Shown one piece after another: positions 42,105 to 49,378 of a stretch of 64,000 nucleotides of DNA (position 1 is the stretch's first letter; each line of letters opens with the position of its first letter). Location: contig NZ_JAOQNG010000004.1 in NCBI RefSeq assembly GCF_025961225.1, positions 527,001 to 591,000 on the forward strand, written 5' to 3'. A program made the translations under genes and the position numbers. The notes under the pieces are model-generated. The model worked only from the letters and a program-made list of their open reading frames with translations, made no database searches and was not told the origin of the DNA. Source of the DNA: Azospirillum canadense. GTDB taxonomy: Bacteria > Pseudomonadota > Alphaproteobacteria > Azospirillales > Azospirillaceae.

Positions 42105-43012
42105 CGATCCACGTCGCGGACCATCCCCCGGCGGCTGCGAGGCCGACTCTGCGCCGCCGCATGGCGGCGGCCGGCTGGGACCGCACGACGTTGCTTGTGG
42201 TGCCGGCCGCGCTGTTCGTCCTGCTGCTGTTCATCTACCCCTTCATCTACGGCCTGATCCTGTCCTTCGAGCCGATGAAGGGCGGCGCCTTCTCCAACTA
42301 CACGGCCTTCTTCAGCGACCCGTACCTCTACGACACCATCGGGACGACCATGTGGCTGGCCCTGCCCGCCACGGTGCTGAACATGGCGCTGGCCATGCCC
42401 ATCGCCTTCCGGGTGCGGAATCTGCGCTGGCAGCGCGCGCTGACGACCATCCTGGTCATTCCGATCACGCTGGGGACCGTGCTGGTTGCGGAAGGGCTGC
42501 TGACCTACCTGGGGCCGCAGGGCTGGCTGAACCGCACGCTGATCGAGTTGGGGCTGAGCAGCGGGCCGGTGCGCCTGACGCACAACTATTGGGGCGTCTT
42601 CCTGTCACTGGTGATCACCGGCTTCCCCTTCGTCTTCCTGCTGACGCTGTCCTATGTCACCGGCATCGACCCGGCGTTGCCCGCGGCGGCGGCGACGCTG
42701 GGCGCCGGCCCCAGCCGGCAGTTCCGCCACATCTTCCTGCCGTTGCTGGTTCCCGGCCTGGCGATCGCCTTCTGCCTGGCCTTCGTGCAGGCCTATTCGG
42801 TCTTCCCGTCGGCGGTGCTGCTCGGGGCGCCAGCGGGGCCGACGCGGGTCATCTCCATCGCTGCCTATCAAGCGGCGTTCGAGCAGTACGACTATTCGAT
42901 GGCCTCGGCCATCGCGATGATCATGGCGGCGGTGCAGCTGGTCGTGGTGGTGGCGGTGCTGGCCGGGCGGCGGCTGTTCTATCGTGGCCCGATGGGCAGC
43001 GGGAAGGGGTGA
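42101..43012 (+). CDS. PotB-like ABC transporter permease
   Basis: The 303-residue protein has six hydrophobic segments and the EAA-type loop AAAATLGAGPSRQFRHIFLPLLVPG. It is the first of two permeases of the binding-protein operon. The ATG overlaps the ATPase stop (ATGA). The segment LVVPAALFVLLLFIYPFIYGL starts the membrane part. Confidence 0.9.
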   Translation: MTIHVADHPPAAARPTLRRRMAAAGWDRTTLLVVPAALFVLLLFIYPFIYGLILSFEPMKGGAFSNYTAFFSDPYLYDTIGTTMWLALPATVLNMALAMPIAFRVRNLRWQRALTTILVIPITLGTVLVAEGLLTYLGPQGWLNRTLIELGLSSGPVRLTHNYWGVFLSLVITGFPFVFLLTLSYVTGIDPALPAAAATLGAGPSRQFRHIFLPLLVPGLAIAFCLAFVQAYSVFPSAVLLGAPAGPTRVISIAAYQAAFEQYDYSMASAIAMIMAAVQLVVVVAVLAGRRLFYRGPMGSGKG

Positions 43013-43017
43013 CGGGG

Positions 43018-43854
43018 ATGGCGCGCGGCGCGACCTTGATGTCCAAGGCCTGGAACAGCCTCGTCTGGCTGACCATCGGCTTCTTCGTGGTGAACCTGCT
43101 GGCGCTCATTGGAGCGGTGGCGGTGAACAGCTTCGCCACGCGCTGGCTCGGCACCTGGTTCCCGCCGGGCTACACCACCCGCTGGTACTTCGCGGCCTGG
43201 GACGAGTTCCAGCTGAGCGACGTGCTGCTGGTCACCATGGAGGTGGTGCTGGCGGTGGTCGTGCTGTCGCTGCTGATCGGCGTGCCGGCCGCCTATACGC
43301 TGGCGCGGCGGGAGTTCGCGGGCAAGCGGCTGGTGACGCTGCTGTTCGTGCTGCCACTGCTGGTGCCGCCGATCACCTACGGCATCCCGATGGCGACGGT
43401 GCTGTACCAGCTGCACCTCGCCGGGACCATGACGGGCGTGATCCTGGCCAACCTCGTCCCCACGGTGCCCTTCGTCATCCTGGTGATGACGCCTTTCATC
43501 GAGCAGATCGACCCGAAGCTGGAATCCGCGGCCCGCGTCTTCGGCGCCAACACGTTGCGCGTCTTCCTGCACGTGTTGGTGCCGCTGCTGGCGCCGGGCA
43601 TGCTGGCGGCCGGGCTGCTGGTGCTGGTGCGCACCGTCGCCATGTTCGAACTGACCTTCCTGACCGCGGGGCCGAGCAGCCAGACGCTGGTCGTGGCACT
43701 GTACTACTCGGTCTTCGCGGCGGGCGTGCGGGCCGGCCAGTCGGTGGACGCCATGGCGATGATCTACATGGCGACCACGCTGGTCTGGCTGTTCATCGCG
43801 CTGCGCTTCGTCGATCCGACGCAGCTCGTCACCCGCGTCAAGAAGACGTCGTAA
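43018..43854 (+). CDS. PotC-like ABC transporter permease
   Basis: The 278-residue protein has six hydrophobic segments and the EAA loop ESAARVFGANTLRVFLHVLVP. GGGAAGGGG precedes the ATG at 43018. It completes the importer and ends 5 bases from a convergent small membrane-protein gene. Confidence 0.9.
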   Translation: MARGATLMSKAWNSLVWLTIGFFVVNLLALIGAVAVNSFATRWLGTWFPPGYTTRWYFAAWDEFQLSDVLLVTMEVVLAVVVLSLLIGVPAAYTLARREFAGKRLVTLLFVLPLLVPPITYGIPMATVLYQLHLAGTMTGVILANLVPTVPFVILVMTPFIEQIDPKLESAARVFGANTLRVFLHVLVPLLAPGMLAAGLLVLVRTVAMFELTFLTAGPSSQTLVVALYYSVFAAGVRAGQSVDAMAMIYMATTLVWLFIALRFVDPTQLVTRVKKTS

Positions 43855-43858
43855 GAGC

Positions 43859-43963
43859 CTACTTGCCCTTGCGGGTCAGCAGGAACACGAAGACGCCGAT
43901 GGTGACGACGATGACGCTGGCGGCACCGGCGAGAGCGATGTAGGCGGGGGCATCGAGGTTCAT
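43859..43963 (-). CDS. 34-residue single-span membrane protein downstream of ccoG
   Basis: A small frame of 34 codons begins MNLDAPAYIALAGAAS, has one hydrophobic helix (about residues 8-29) and ends LLTRKGK. AGGAGA sits 7 bases before the ATG. The positive C-terminus predicts N-out topology. It lies 26 bases after ccoG on the same strand, so it is probably co-expressed. It is the size of CcoQ/CcoS-like or CydX-like oxidase helpers but lacks a recognisable signature. Confidence 0.6.
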   Translation of the reverse strand: MNLDAPAYIALAGAASVIVVTIGVFVFLLTRKGK

Positions 43964-43988
43964 GATAGGTCTCCTGTCATGGAAAAGG

Positions 43989-45503
43989 TCAGGGGGCGAG
44001 GAAGACGGTGTCGTGCCGGACGGCCAAGCCGTCGGGTTGGCGGGTGACGGTGAAGGCGGTGGGGGTGGAGGTCTGCCGGACCGCGTCTTTCGGGATGCGG
44101 ACGAGCACGCGGTGGGTGGCGACGCTGTCCGGGTCGGCGTGGACGTCGACCGCTTGGCCGAACGCCTCGCCGTCCCCGCCCGCCAGCGACAGCGTGGCGC
44201 CGGGCAGGCCCGTGACGGTCAGGCGATAGTTCTGGGCAGCGCGGGTCATGTTCAGGACCTTGACCGTGTAGGCGTTCTGGATGTCGCCGTTGGCCAGGGT
44301 CACGAACAGCGGCGCGCGGTCGCGCAGGATGTTCACGTCCACCTTTGGCTTCAGGATCAGCCCGATGGCCATCAGCCCGCCGACGACGGTCAGGATCAGC
44401 GTGTAGATGATCGTGCGCGGGCGGATCGGCTTGAATTTCGGCGCCGTGCCGTTGGCCCGCGCGATCTGCGCGTTCAGCGAGTCGAAGCGGATCAGGTCGC
44501 CGGGGCGGCCGATCTTCGCCATGACATCGTTGCAGGCGTCCACGCACAGGCCGCAGCCGATGCAGGCCATCTGTGGACCGTTACGGATGTCCACGCCGGT
44601 CGGGCAGACATGGACGCAAGATCCGCAGTCGATGCAGTCGCCGTTCCCCTGGGCGCGCCGCTCCTCCCAGCTCTGCGCCCGCTTCAGGTGGGCGCGACCC
44701 TCGCCGCGCCAGTCCTCGTAGGTGACGACGAGGCTTTCCTCGTCCTGCATGGCGGCCTGGAAACGCGGCCAGGGGCACATGTAGATGCACACCTGCTCCC
44801 GCGCGAAGCCGGCCAGCAGGTAGGTCGTCCCGGTGAACAGGCCTATGAACAGCAGGACGTTGCTGGACGCGTCGAAGCGCACGAGGTCATGGACGAGCGT
44901 CGGCGCGTCGTTGAAGTAGAAGACCCAGGCCCCGCCGGTCGCCAGTGCGATCAGCAGCCACGCCGCGTGCTTGGCGGCCTTCGTCCACAGCTTCGCCGGC
45001 GACCAGGGCGCGTGGTCCAGCCGGATGCGGTCACCGCGGTCGCCCTCGATCCGGCGTTCGACCCAGAGATACAGGTCGCTCCACACCGTCTGCGGACAGG
45101 CGTAGCCGCACCAGACGCGCCCGGCGAGCGCCGTTGCCAGGAACAGCCCGACCGCCCCCAGGATCAGCGTGCCGGTCAGGTAATAGACCTGCTGGGGCCA
45201 CAGCTCGATGAAGAAGAAATACAGGCGGCGGCCGGGCAGGTCGACCAGCACCGCCTGGTCCGGCGCGCCCGGCCCGCGGTCCCAGCGGATCCAGGGCGTG
45301 ACGTAGTAGATGCCCAGCAGGACGATCAGGGCGAGCCACTTCAGGCGACGGAAGGTACCGGCCACCGACTTCGGGTAGATCTTGCTGTATTTGGCGTAGA
45401 GGCTGCTTTTGCGCGGGACGGCCTGCGCAGAAGCGGGAAGGGAAGCGGGTGTGGAAGCGGGTGCCGATGCGGATTCGGGTTCGGTGCTGGTGACGCTCAT
45501 CAT
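43989..45503 (-). CDS. ccoG: Cytochrome cbb3 oxidase accessory protein CcoG (FixG/RdxA)
   Basis: The 504-residue membrane ferredoxin has about five membrane helices and two [4Fe-4S] motifs, CIDCGSCVHVCPTGV and CIGCGLCVDACNDV. CGYACPQTVWSDLYLWVER and the C-terminal immunoglobulin-like domain are typical of CcoG. It helps deliver copper to cbb3 oxidase by reducing Cu(II). The usual partners ccoNOQP or ccoHIS are not adjacent. A Crp/FNR-like palindrome lies 65-84 bases upstream. Confidence 0.93.
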   Translation of the reverse strand: MMSVTSTEPESASAPASTPASLPASAQAVPRKSSLYAKYSKIYPKSVAGTFRRLKWLALIVLLGIYYVTPWIRWDRGPGAPDQAVLVDLPGRRLYFFFIELWPQQVYYLTGTLILGAVGLFLATALAGRVWCGYACPQTVWSDLYLWVERRIEGDRGDRIRLDHAPWSPAKLWTKAAKHAAWLLIALATGGAWVFYFNDAPTLVHDLVRFDASSNVLLFIGLFTGTTYLLAGFAREQVCIYMCPWPRFQAAMQDEESLVVTYEDWRGEGRAHLKRAQSWEERRAQGNGDCIDCGSCVHVCPTGVDIRNGPQMACIGCGLCVDACNDVMAKIGRPGDLIRFDSLNAQIARANGTAPKFKPIRPRTIIYTLILTVVGGLMAIGLILKPKVDVNILRDRAPLFVTLANGDIQNAYTVKVLNMTRAAQNYRLTVTGLPGATLSLAGGDGEAFGQAVDVHADPDSVATHRVLVRIPKDAVRQTSTPTAFTVTRQPDGLAVRHDTVFLAP

Positions 45504-45567
45504 GCTCGTCCGTCGTTCGGCCGGGACAGGTGGCCGTGCCGTAGGCTAGGGACGGTGAAAAGCGTTG

Positions 45568-45587
45568 CCTTTGCGAATCCGCAAAGG
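45568..45587. promoter_or_regulatory. Palindrome upstream of ccoG (Crp/FNR-like site or FNR-gene terminator)
   Basis: CCTTTGCGAATCCGCAAAGG is perfect with a 4-base centre. Its core TTGCG-N4-CGCAA resembles Crp/FNR-family operators. The centre is 74 bases before the ccoG start, so a class II position at about -41.5 would give a 33-base leader. It could also end the upstream regulator transcript. Confidence 0.5.
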
Positions 45588-45627
45588 GCGGGGCGGGAAG
45601 GTGGAATTTTGTTGGGAGACGAGCGCC

Positions 45628-46335
45628 CTACCCGTCCAGCGCCACCGCCTCCAGCGCCGGACCATCGCAGTCGAAGACATTCGGCGCCCGTTCGGTCACC
45701 AGCCCGGCGCGCTTGAACTCCGCAATGGTGCGGCTGGCCGTCTCCATCCCGACGCCGAGCATGGCGCCCAGGTCCTCCCGTCCGGACAGCAGAACCGGCT
45801 CCCCCGGGCGGTCGGCGGCGAGCTTCAGGAACAGCCGGGCGAGCCGGCGACGCGCGCTGCCGGTGGACAGCTCGGTCAGCCATTCGTCGGCCTGGTGCAA
45901 CGATTGGTACCAGCGCTCCATCAGGCGGGCGTGCAGGCGCGGCGTCTCCTTGCTGAGTCGTTCCACCACGGCGCGGGGCAGGCGGCAGGTCTCCGTCTCC
46001 TGCAACGCGACGGCGGTGTGTTCGTAGGGGCGGCCGACCAGCACCTCCAGCCCGGCGACGGCGCCGGGGCGGAGCAGACGCACGATGCGCTGCGTGCCGT
46101 CAGGCAGGAACTGGACCAGCTTCACCAGCCCGCTGCGGATGGTGAAGAGCGGGCCGCCGTCCTCGCCCGCGCTGTACAGGGTCGCGCCGGGCGGGAACTT
46201 CAGCTCGTCGATCGGGATGTGAATCAGGTCGAAGTCGGGATCCGTCAGGTCGCCGAACAGGACCAGGTCGCGCACCGCGCAATGGCTGCATCGCGCCGTG
46301 CCCATCCGCGCGGCCTCGATTCCGTTCCGGTTCAC
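45628..46335 (-). CDS. FNR-type transcriptional regulator
   Basis: The 235-residue protein (GTG at 46335; ATG at 46305 is the alternative with GAGG upstream) has CSHC near the N-terminus (C16, C19), a beta roll with GPLFTIRSGLVKLVQF, and C117 where FNR has its fourth ligand. The third N-terminal ligand position is Val. The recognition helix GVGMETASRTIAEFK has the E-SR pattern of FNR that reads TTGA. It probably controls oxygen-related genes such as ccoG next door. Confidence 0.85.
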   Translation of the reverse strand: MNRNGIEAARMGTARCSHCAVRDLVLFGDLTDPDFDLIHIPIDELKFPPGATLYSAGEDGGPLFTIRSGLVKLVQFLPDGTQRIVRLLRPGAVAGLEVLVGRPYEHTAVALQETETCRLPRAVVERLSKETPRLHARLMERWYQSLHQADEWLTELSTGSARRRLARLFLKLAADRPGEPVLLSGREDLGAMLGVGMETASRTIAEFKRAGLVTERAPNVFDCDGPALEAVALDG

Positions 46336-46533
46336 CCTTGCACGCCTTCCGCCACGCCCTACACCCACTTGGGCACCCACACAGGCACCTACCCGGCAGT
46401 GTACGTGCTTCAAGGCGCAAACGCTACCGATGCGCGCGATAACCAGACTTGCAATAGTGCTTTGAGAAGCGGCTCGACAAGGCGCCGCTGCCGTTGTTTA
46501 AGGCAATGCACCGTTTTGGAAGGGAGGACAACG

Positions 46534-47634
46534 ATGTTCAGCAGAATCGCCGTCGCCAGCGGCCTCGCCCTGATGGCCGGCCTTTCGCCGGCCCATGCCG
46601 ACATCGCGATCGGGCTCGGCACCGCCACCACCGGCGCCGTCGCCGCGCTTGGCCAGCAGACCGTCTACGGCGCCCAGCTGGCGATCAAGGACATCAACGC
46701 CAAGGGCGGGGTTTTGGGCCAGCAGCTGGTGCTGAAGGTCGGCGACGACGCCTGCGACCCGCGCCAGGCGGTGGCCGTCGCCAACCGCTTCGTCACCGAC
46801 AAGGTGGTTGCGGTGGACGGCCATCTCTGCTCCGGCTCGGCGATCCCGGCGTCCGAGGTCTACCACGAGGAAGGCGTGATCATGGTGACGCCGACCGCCA
46901 CCAACCCGACGCTGACCGACCGCGGCTACGACAACGTGTTCCGCGTCTGCGGGCGCGACGACCAGCAGGGCGTGGTGTCCGGCCGCTTCCTGGCGGACAA
47001 GTTCAAGGGCAAGAACATCGCGGTCATCGACGACAAGCAGTCCTACGGCAAGGGCCTTGCCGACGTCGTCGCCAAGACGCTGGAGGAGGCGGGCGTGAAG
47101 GTCGCCTACCGCACCTCCGTCAACGCCGGCGAGAAGGACTTCTCGGCGCTGATCTCCAACCTGAAGGACAAGGCCGTCGACGCCGTCTTCTACGGCGGCT
47201 ACCACCCGGAACTGGGCCTGATCGTCCGCCAGTCGCGGGAGATGGGGCTGAAGGCCCAGTATGTGGCGGGCGACGGGCTGAACAACCCCGAATACTGGTC
47301 GATCACCGGCCCGGCCGGCGAAGGCACGCTGTTCACCGACAGCGCCGCCGCCCTCAGCAATCCGGCGGCCCGCGCCCTGGTCGACAAGTTCAAGGAAGCC
47401 GGCCTGCCCGACCCCGGCAACTTCGCTTTCTACAGCTACGCCGCCGTCCAGGTGATCGCAGAGGGGCTGAAGAAGGCTGGTGCGGCCGACGGCAAGAAGC
47501 TGTCCACCGCCCTGCACGGCGGCACCTTCGACACCGTCGTCGGCGAAATCCAGTTCGACAAGAAGGGCGACGTGACGAAGCCGCAGTACGTCCTCTACGA
47601 GTGGAAGGACGGCAAGTACGGCACGATGCAGTAA
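46534..47634 (+). CDS. LivJ/BraC-type periplasmic amino-acid-binding protein
   Basis: The 366-residue protein has a signal peptide cleaved near AHA (residue 22) and the LivJ start DIAIGLGTATTGAVAALGQQ. Conserved blocks are GAQLAIKDINAKGG and MVTPTATNPTLTDRGYDNVFR. It is closer to true branched-chain amino-acid-binding proteins than the one in the aromatic island. No permease or ATPase genes adjoin it, so it must use a system encoded elsewhere. GGGAGGACAACG precedes the ATG. Confidence 0.9.
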   Translation: MFSRIAVASGLALMAGLSPAHADIAIGLGTATTGAVAALGQQTVYGAQLAIKDINAKGGVLGQQLVLKVGDDACDPRQAVAVANRFVTDKVVAVDGHLCSGSAIPASEVYHEEGVIMVTPTATNPTLTDRGYDNVFRVCGRDDQQGVVSGRFLADKFKGKNIAVIDDKQSYGKGLADVVAKTLEEAGVKVAYRTSVNAGEKDFSALISNLKDKAVDAVFYGGYHPELGLIVRQSREMGLKAQYVAGDGLNNPEYWSITGPAGEGTLFTDSAAALSNPAARALVDKFKEAGLPDPGNFAFYSYAAVQVIAEGLKKAGAADGKKLSTALHGGTFDTVVGEIQFDKKGDVTKPQYVLYEWKDGKYGTMQ

Positions 47635-47650
47635 AACTTTCTGGGGCGTG

Positions 47651-48487
47651 TCACGGCGGGTCGAGCGCTTGGCGCATCGCCTCCGCCGTGGCTGCGTCGG
47701 CGGGGAAGAAGGCCTCGATGGCCAGTTCGGACAGGGTGACGTCCACCGCTGTGCCGAAGACCGTCGTCGTGCTGAAGAAGCTGAGCGTCCCGGAGTCTGT
47801 GCGCAGGCGCAACGGCACGACCACGCCTTCATGGGGCGATTGCGCCTCGCTTCGGCCCTGCGTGTCCGGGGCCGGGTAGGCTTTCAATTCTTCAAGCAGG
47901 GCAACCAGGGCCGGGTCGGCGCTGGCGTCGATCTGGCGCGCCAGCCGGTGCAGGATGTGGGACCGCCATTGCGCCAGGTTCTCGATCCGCGGCGCCACGC
48001 CTGCGGGATGCAGGCTGAGCCGCAGCACGTTCACCGGCGGGCATAGCAGGTCCGGCGCCGCGCCGGCAAGCAACGGAGCGACCGCCCGGTTCGCCGCCAC
48101 CAGGGTCCAGTGCCGGTCCACGGCCAGCGCCGGGTGCGGCTCGTGCCCCGCCAGCACGAGGTCCACGGCCTGCCGGGCGGCCTGCATCTCCGGATCGTCC
48201 AGCCGGTGCTCGGAAAAGACCGGCGCGAAGCCCGCGGCGACGAGCAGCGCGTTGCGGTCGCGCAACGGGATGTCCAGCCGTTCCGACAGGTGGAGCAGCA
48301 TGGTCCGGCTGGGCTGCGCGCGCCCAGTCTCCAGGAAGCTGACATGCCGCGTGGAGACGTCGGCCTCGCAGGCGAGGTCGAGCTGGCTGAGGCCGCGCCG
48401 TTTCCGCCAATCGCGCAGCAACTCGCCGACCGGCTGGCGCGGCACGGTCCGGGGGATCGGCCGGAGCCGGGTGGCGTTCTGCAGCAT
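47651..48487 (-). CDS. XRE-family regulator with MmyB-like ligand-binding domain
   Basis: The 278-residue protein has an N-terminal helix-turn-helix (RGLSQLDLACEADVSTRHVSFLE, in parts, residues about 30-60) and the MmyB-type domain with LAVDRHWTLVAANRAVAPLL. This domain may bind a fatty-acid-like ligand in relatives. GGGAGGG precedes the ATG at 48487. It lies downstream of the SnoaL-like gene on the same strand and may regulate it. Confidence 0.88.
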   Translation of the reverse strand: MLQNATRLRPIPRTVPRQPVGELLRDWRKRRGLSQLDLACEADVSTRHVSFLETGRAQPSRTMLLHLSERLDIPLRDRNALLVAAGFAPVFSEHRLDDPEMQAARQAVDLVLAGHEPHPALAVDRHWTLVAANRAVAPLLAGAAPDLLCPPVNVLRLSLHPAGVAPRIENLAQWRSHILHRLARQIDASADPALVALLEELKAYPAPDTQGRSEAQSPHEGVVVPLRLRTDSGTLSFFSTTTVFGTAVDVTLSELAIEAFFPADAATAEAMRQALDPP

Positions 48488-48543
48488 GGAAATGCCCTCC
48501 CTTTGCGTTTCTTGTCTTGGGATCCCAGGGTAGCAGCCCCGGC

Positions 48544-48577
48544 GCACCGGTGGTGCAACGATGCTGATGCACCGGGG
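48544..48577. promoter_or_regulatory. Palindrome cluster between SnoaL and XRE genes
   Basis: GCACCGGTGGTGC (48544-48556) is a palindrome, and GGTGCA...TGCACC adds a second symmetry to 48573. The cluster lies 57-90 bases before the XRE start and could be its autoregulatory site or a terminator of the SnoaL-like gene. Confidence 0.35.
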
Positions 48578-48584
48578 CAGGCCG

Positions 48585-48965
48585 TCAGGCGGCGGCTGGA
48601 ATCTGGTCCAGGAAGCCGGTGACCGAGGCGATCCGCCCATCGGGGGACAGCTGGACGAAATCGGTTCCGATCGCCAGGGGCTCGACCTCCGCCGGCCCGA
48701 GCGACCAGGAAAAGCGCACCCGGTCGCCATGACCGTCCGGCGTGCCGTGCAGCGCGAAGCGGAAACCCGGGAACCGGTCCTGGACGGCGGCGATCATGGC
48801 GTCGATTTCCGCATGGCCAGTCCCCTGCATCATCGGATCGACGTAGCGGGCGTCCTCGGCCCAGCCCTGCGCGATCATGGCGCGACGGCGGGCCGGATCG
48901 GTTTCGTTCCAGGTGGCGAGGTACTGCTGGGCGGTCCGGCCGGCCTGTTCGGTGGCGTTGGTCAT
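48585..48965 (-). CDS. SnoaL-like / NTF2-fold protein
   Basis: The 126-residue protein has the SnoaL-type pattern YLATWNETDPARRRAMIAQG, ARYVDPMM, FPGFRFALHG and a closing GFLDQIP. The fold serves as a polyketide cyclase, ester isomerase or binding domain; no catalytic residue decides which. The gene precedes the XRE regulator on the same strand. The pairing of an MmyB-type regulator with a SnoaL-like protein suggests a small regulated detoxification or lipid unit, by inference. Confidence 0.8.
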   Translation of the reverse strand: MTNATEQAGRTAQQYLATWNETDPARRRAMIAQGWAEDARYVDPMMQGTGHAEIDAMIAAVQDRFPGFRFALHGTPDGHGDRVRFSWSLGPAEVEPLAIGTDFVQLSPDGRIASVTGFLDQIPAAA

Positions 48966-49378
48966 GGGGCGTTCCTCTCTGATTGGCGGTGGTCCGGGAT
49001 CGTCCGGATGGCCACAGCATCGCCGTCCCGCGGCCGACGCGCGATTACGTGACAGGTAACGAACGCCGCGCCGACGGAGCGGGTGTTCGTCGGATCCACG
49101 GTCGCGCTTACGTTGTGGATGGTCTGAGATGGTATAAGACCAATCTCCGGCTTCTCGGGCCTTGGTGGTATTGCCGCCACGAAAGGTGATTGATATCCAG
49201 AGATGGAATGGCCAATTCAATTCTTGGCCTTCCGACCTTGCATGGCTTTCCGGTTTCACAACGTCTTCATCGGGGTCTTCGGCGGAAATTCCGCCGCTTT
49301 TCGGCGGGCAAGCGCAGATCGACCTCGGACCAGGGAGCCTTTTTTTGCTTTATTGCCTTTTCAAGCGTACGGGATGTC
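48966..49378. other. Intergenic region upstream of the bacteriophytochrome gene
   Basis: No coding frame is supported. An inverted repeat TGGTCT (49120-49125) / AGACCA (49137-49142) encloses a TATAAG that could be a -10 box. ACGAAC...GTTCGT symmetry lies at about 49058-49090. An upstream in-frame ATG (49190) of the phytochrome frame adds 63 residues unlike any phytochrome and is not used. Confidence 0.4.

Noticed and set aside
43962..45716. 584-codon plus-strand frame opposite ccoG
   Set aside because: Shadow. CcoG iron-sulphur motifs lie on the minus strand.
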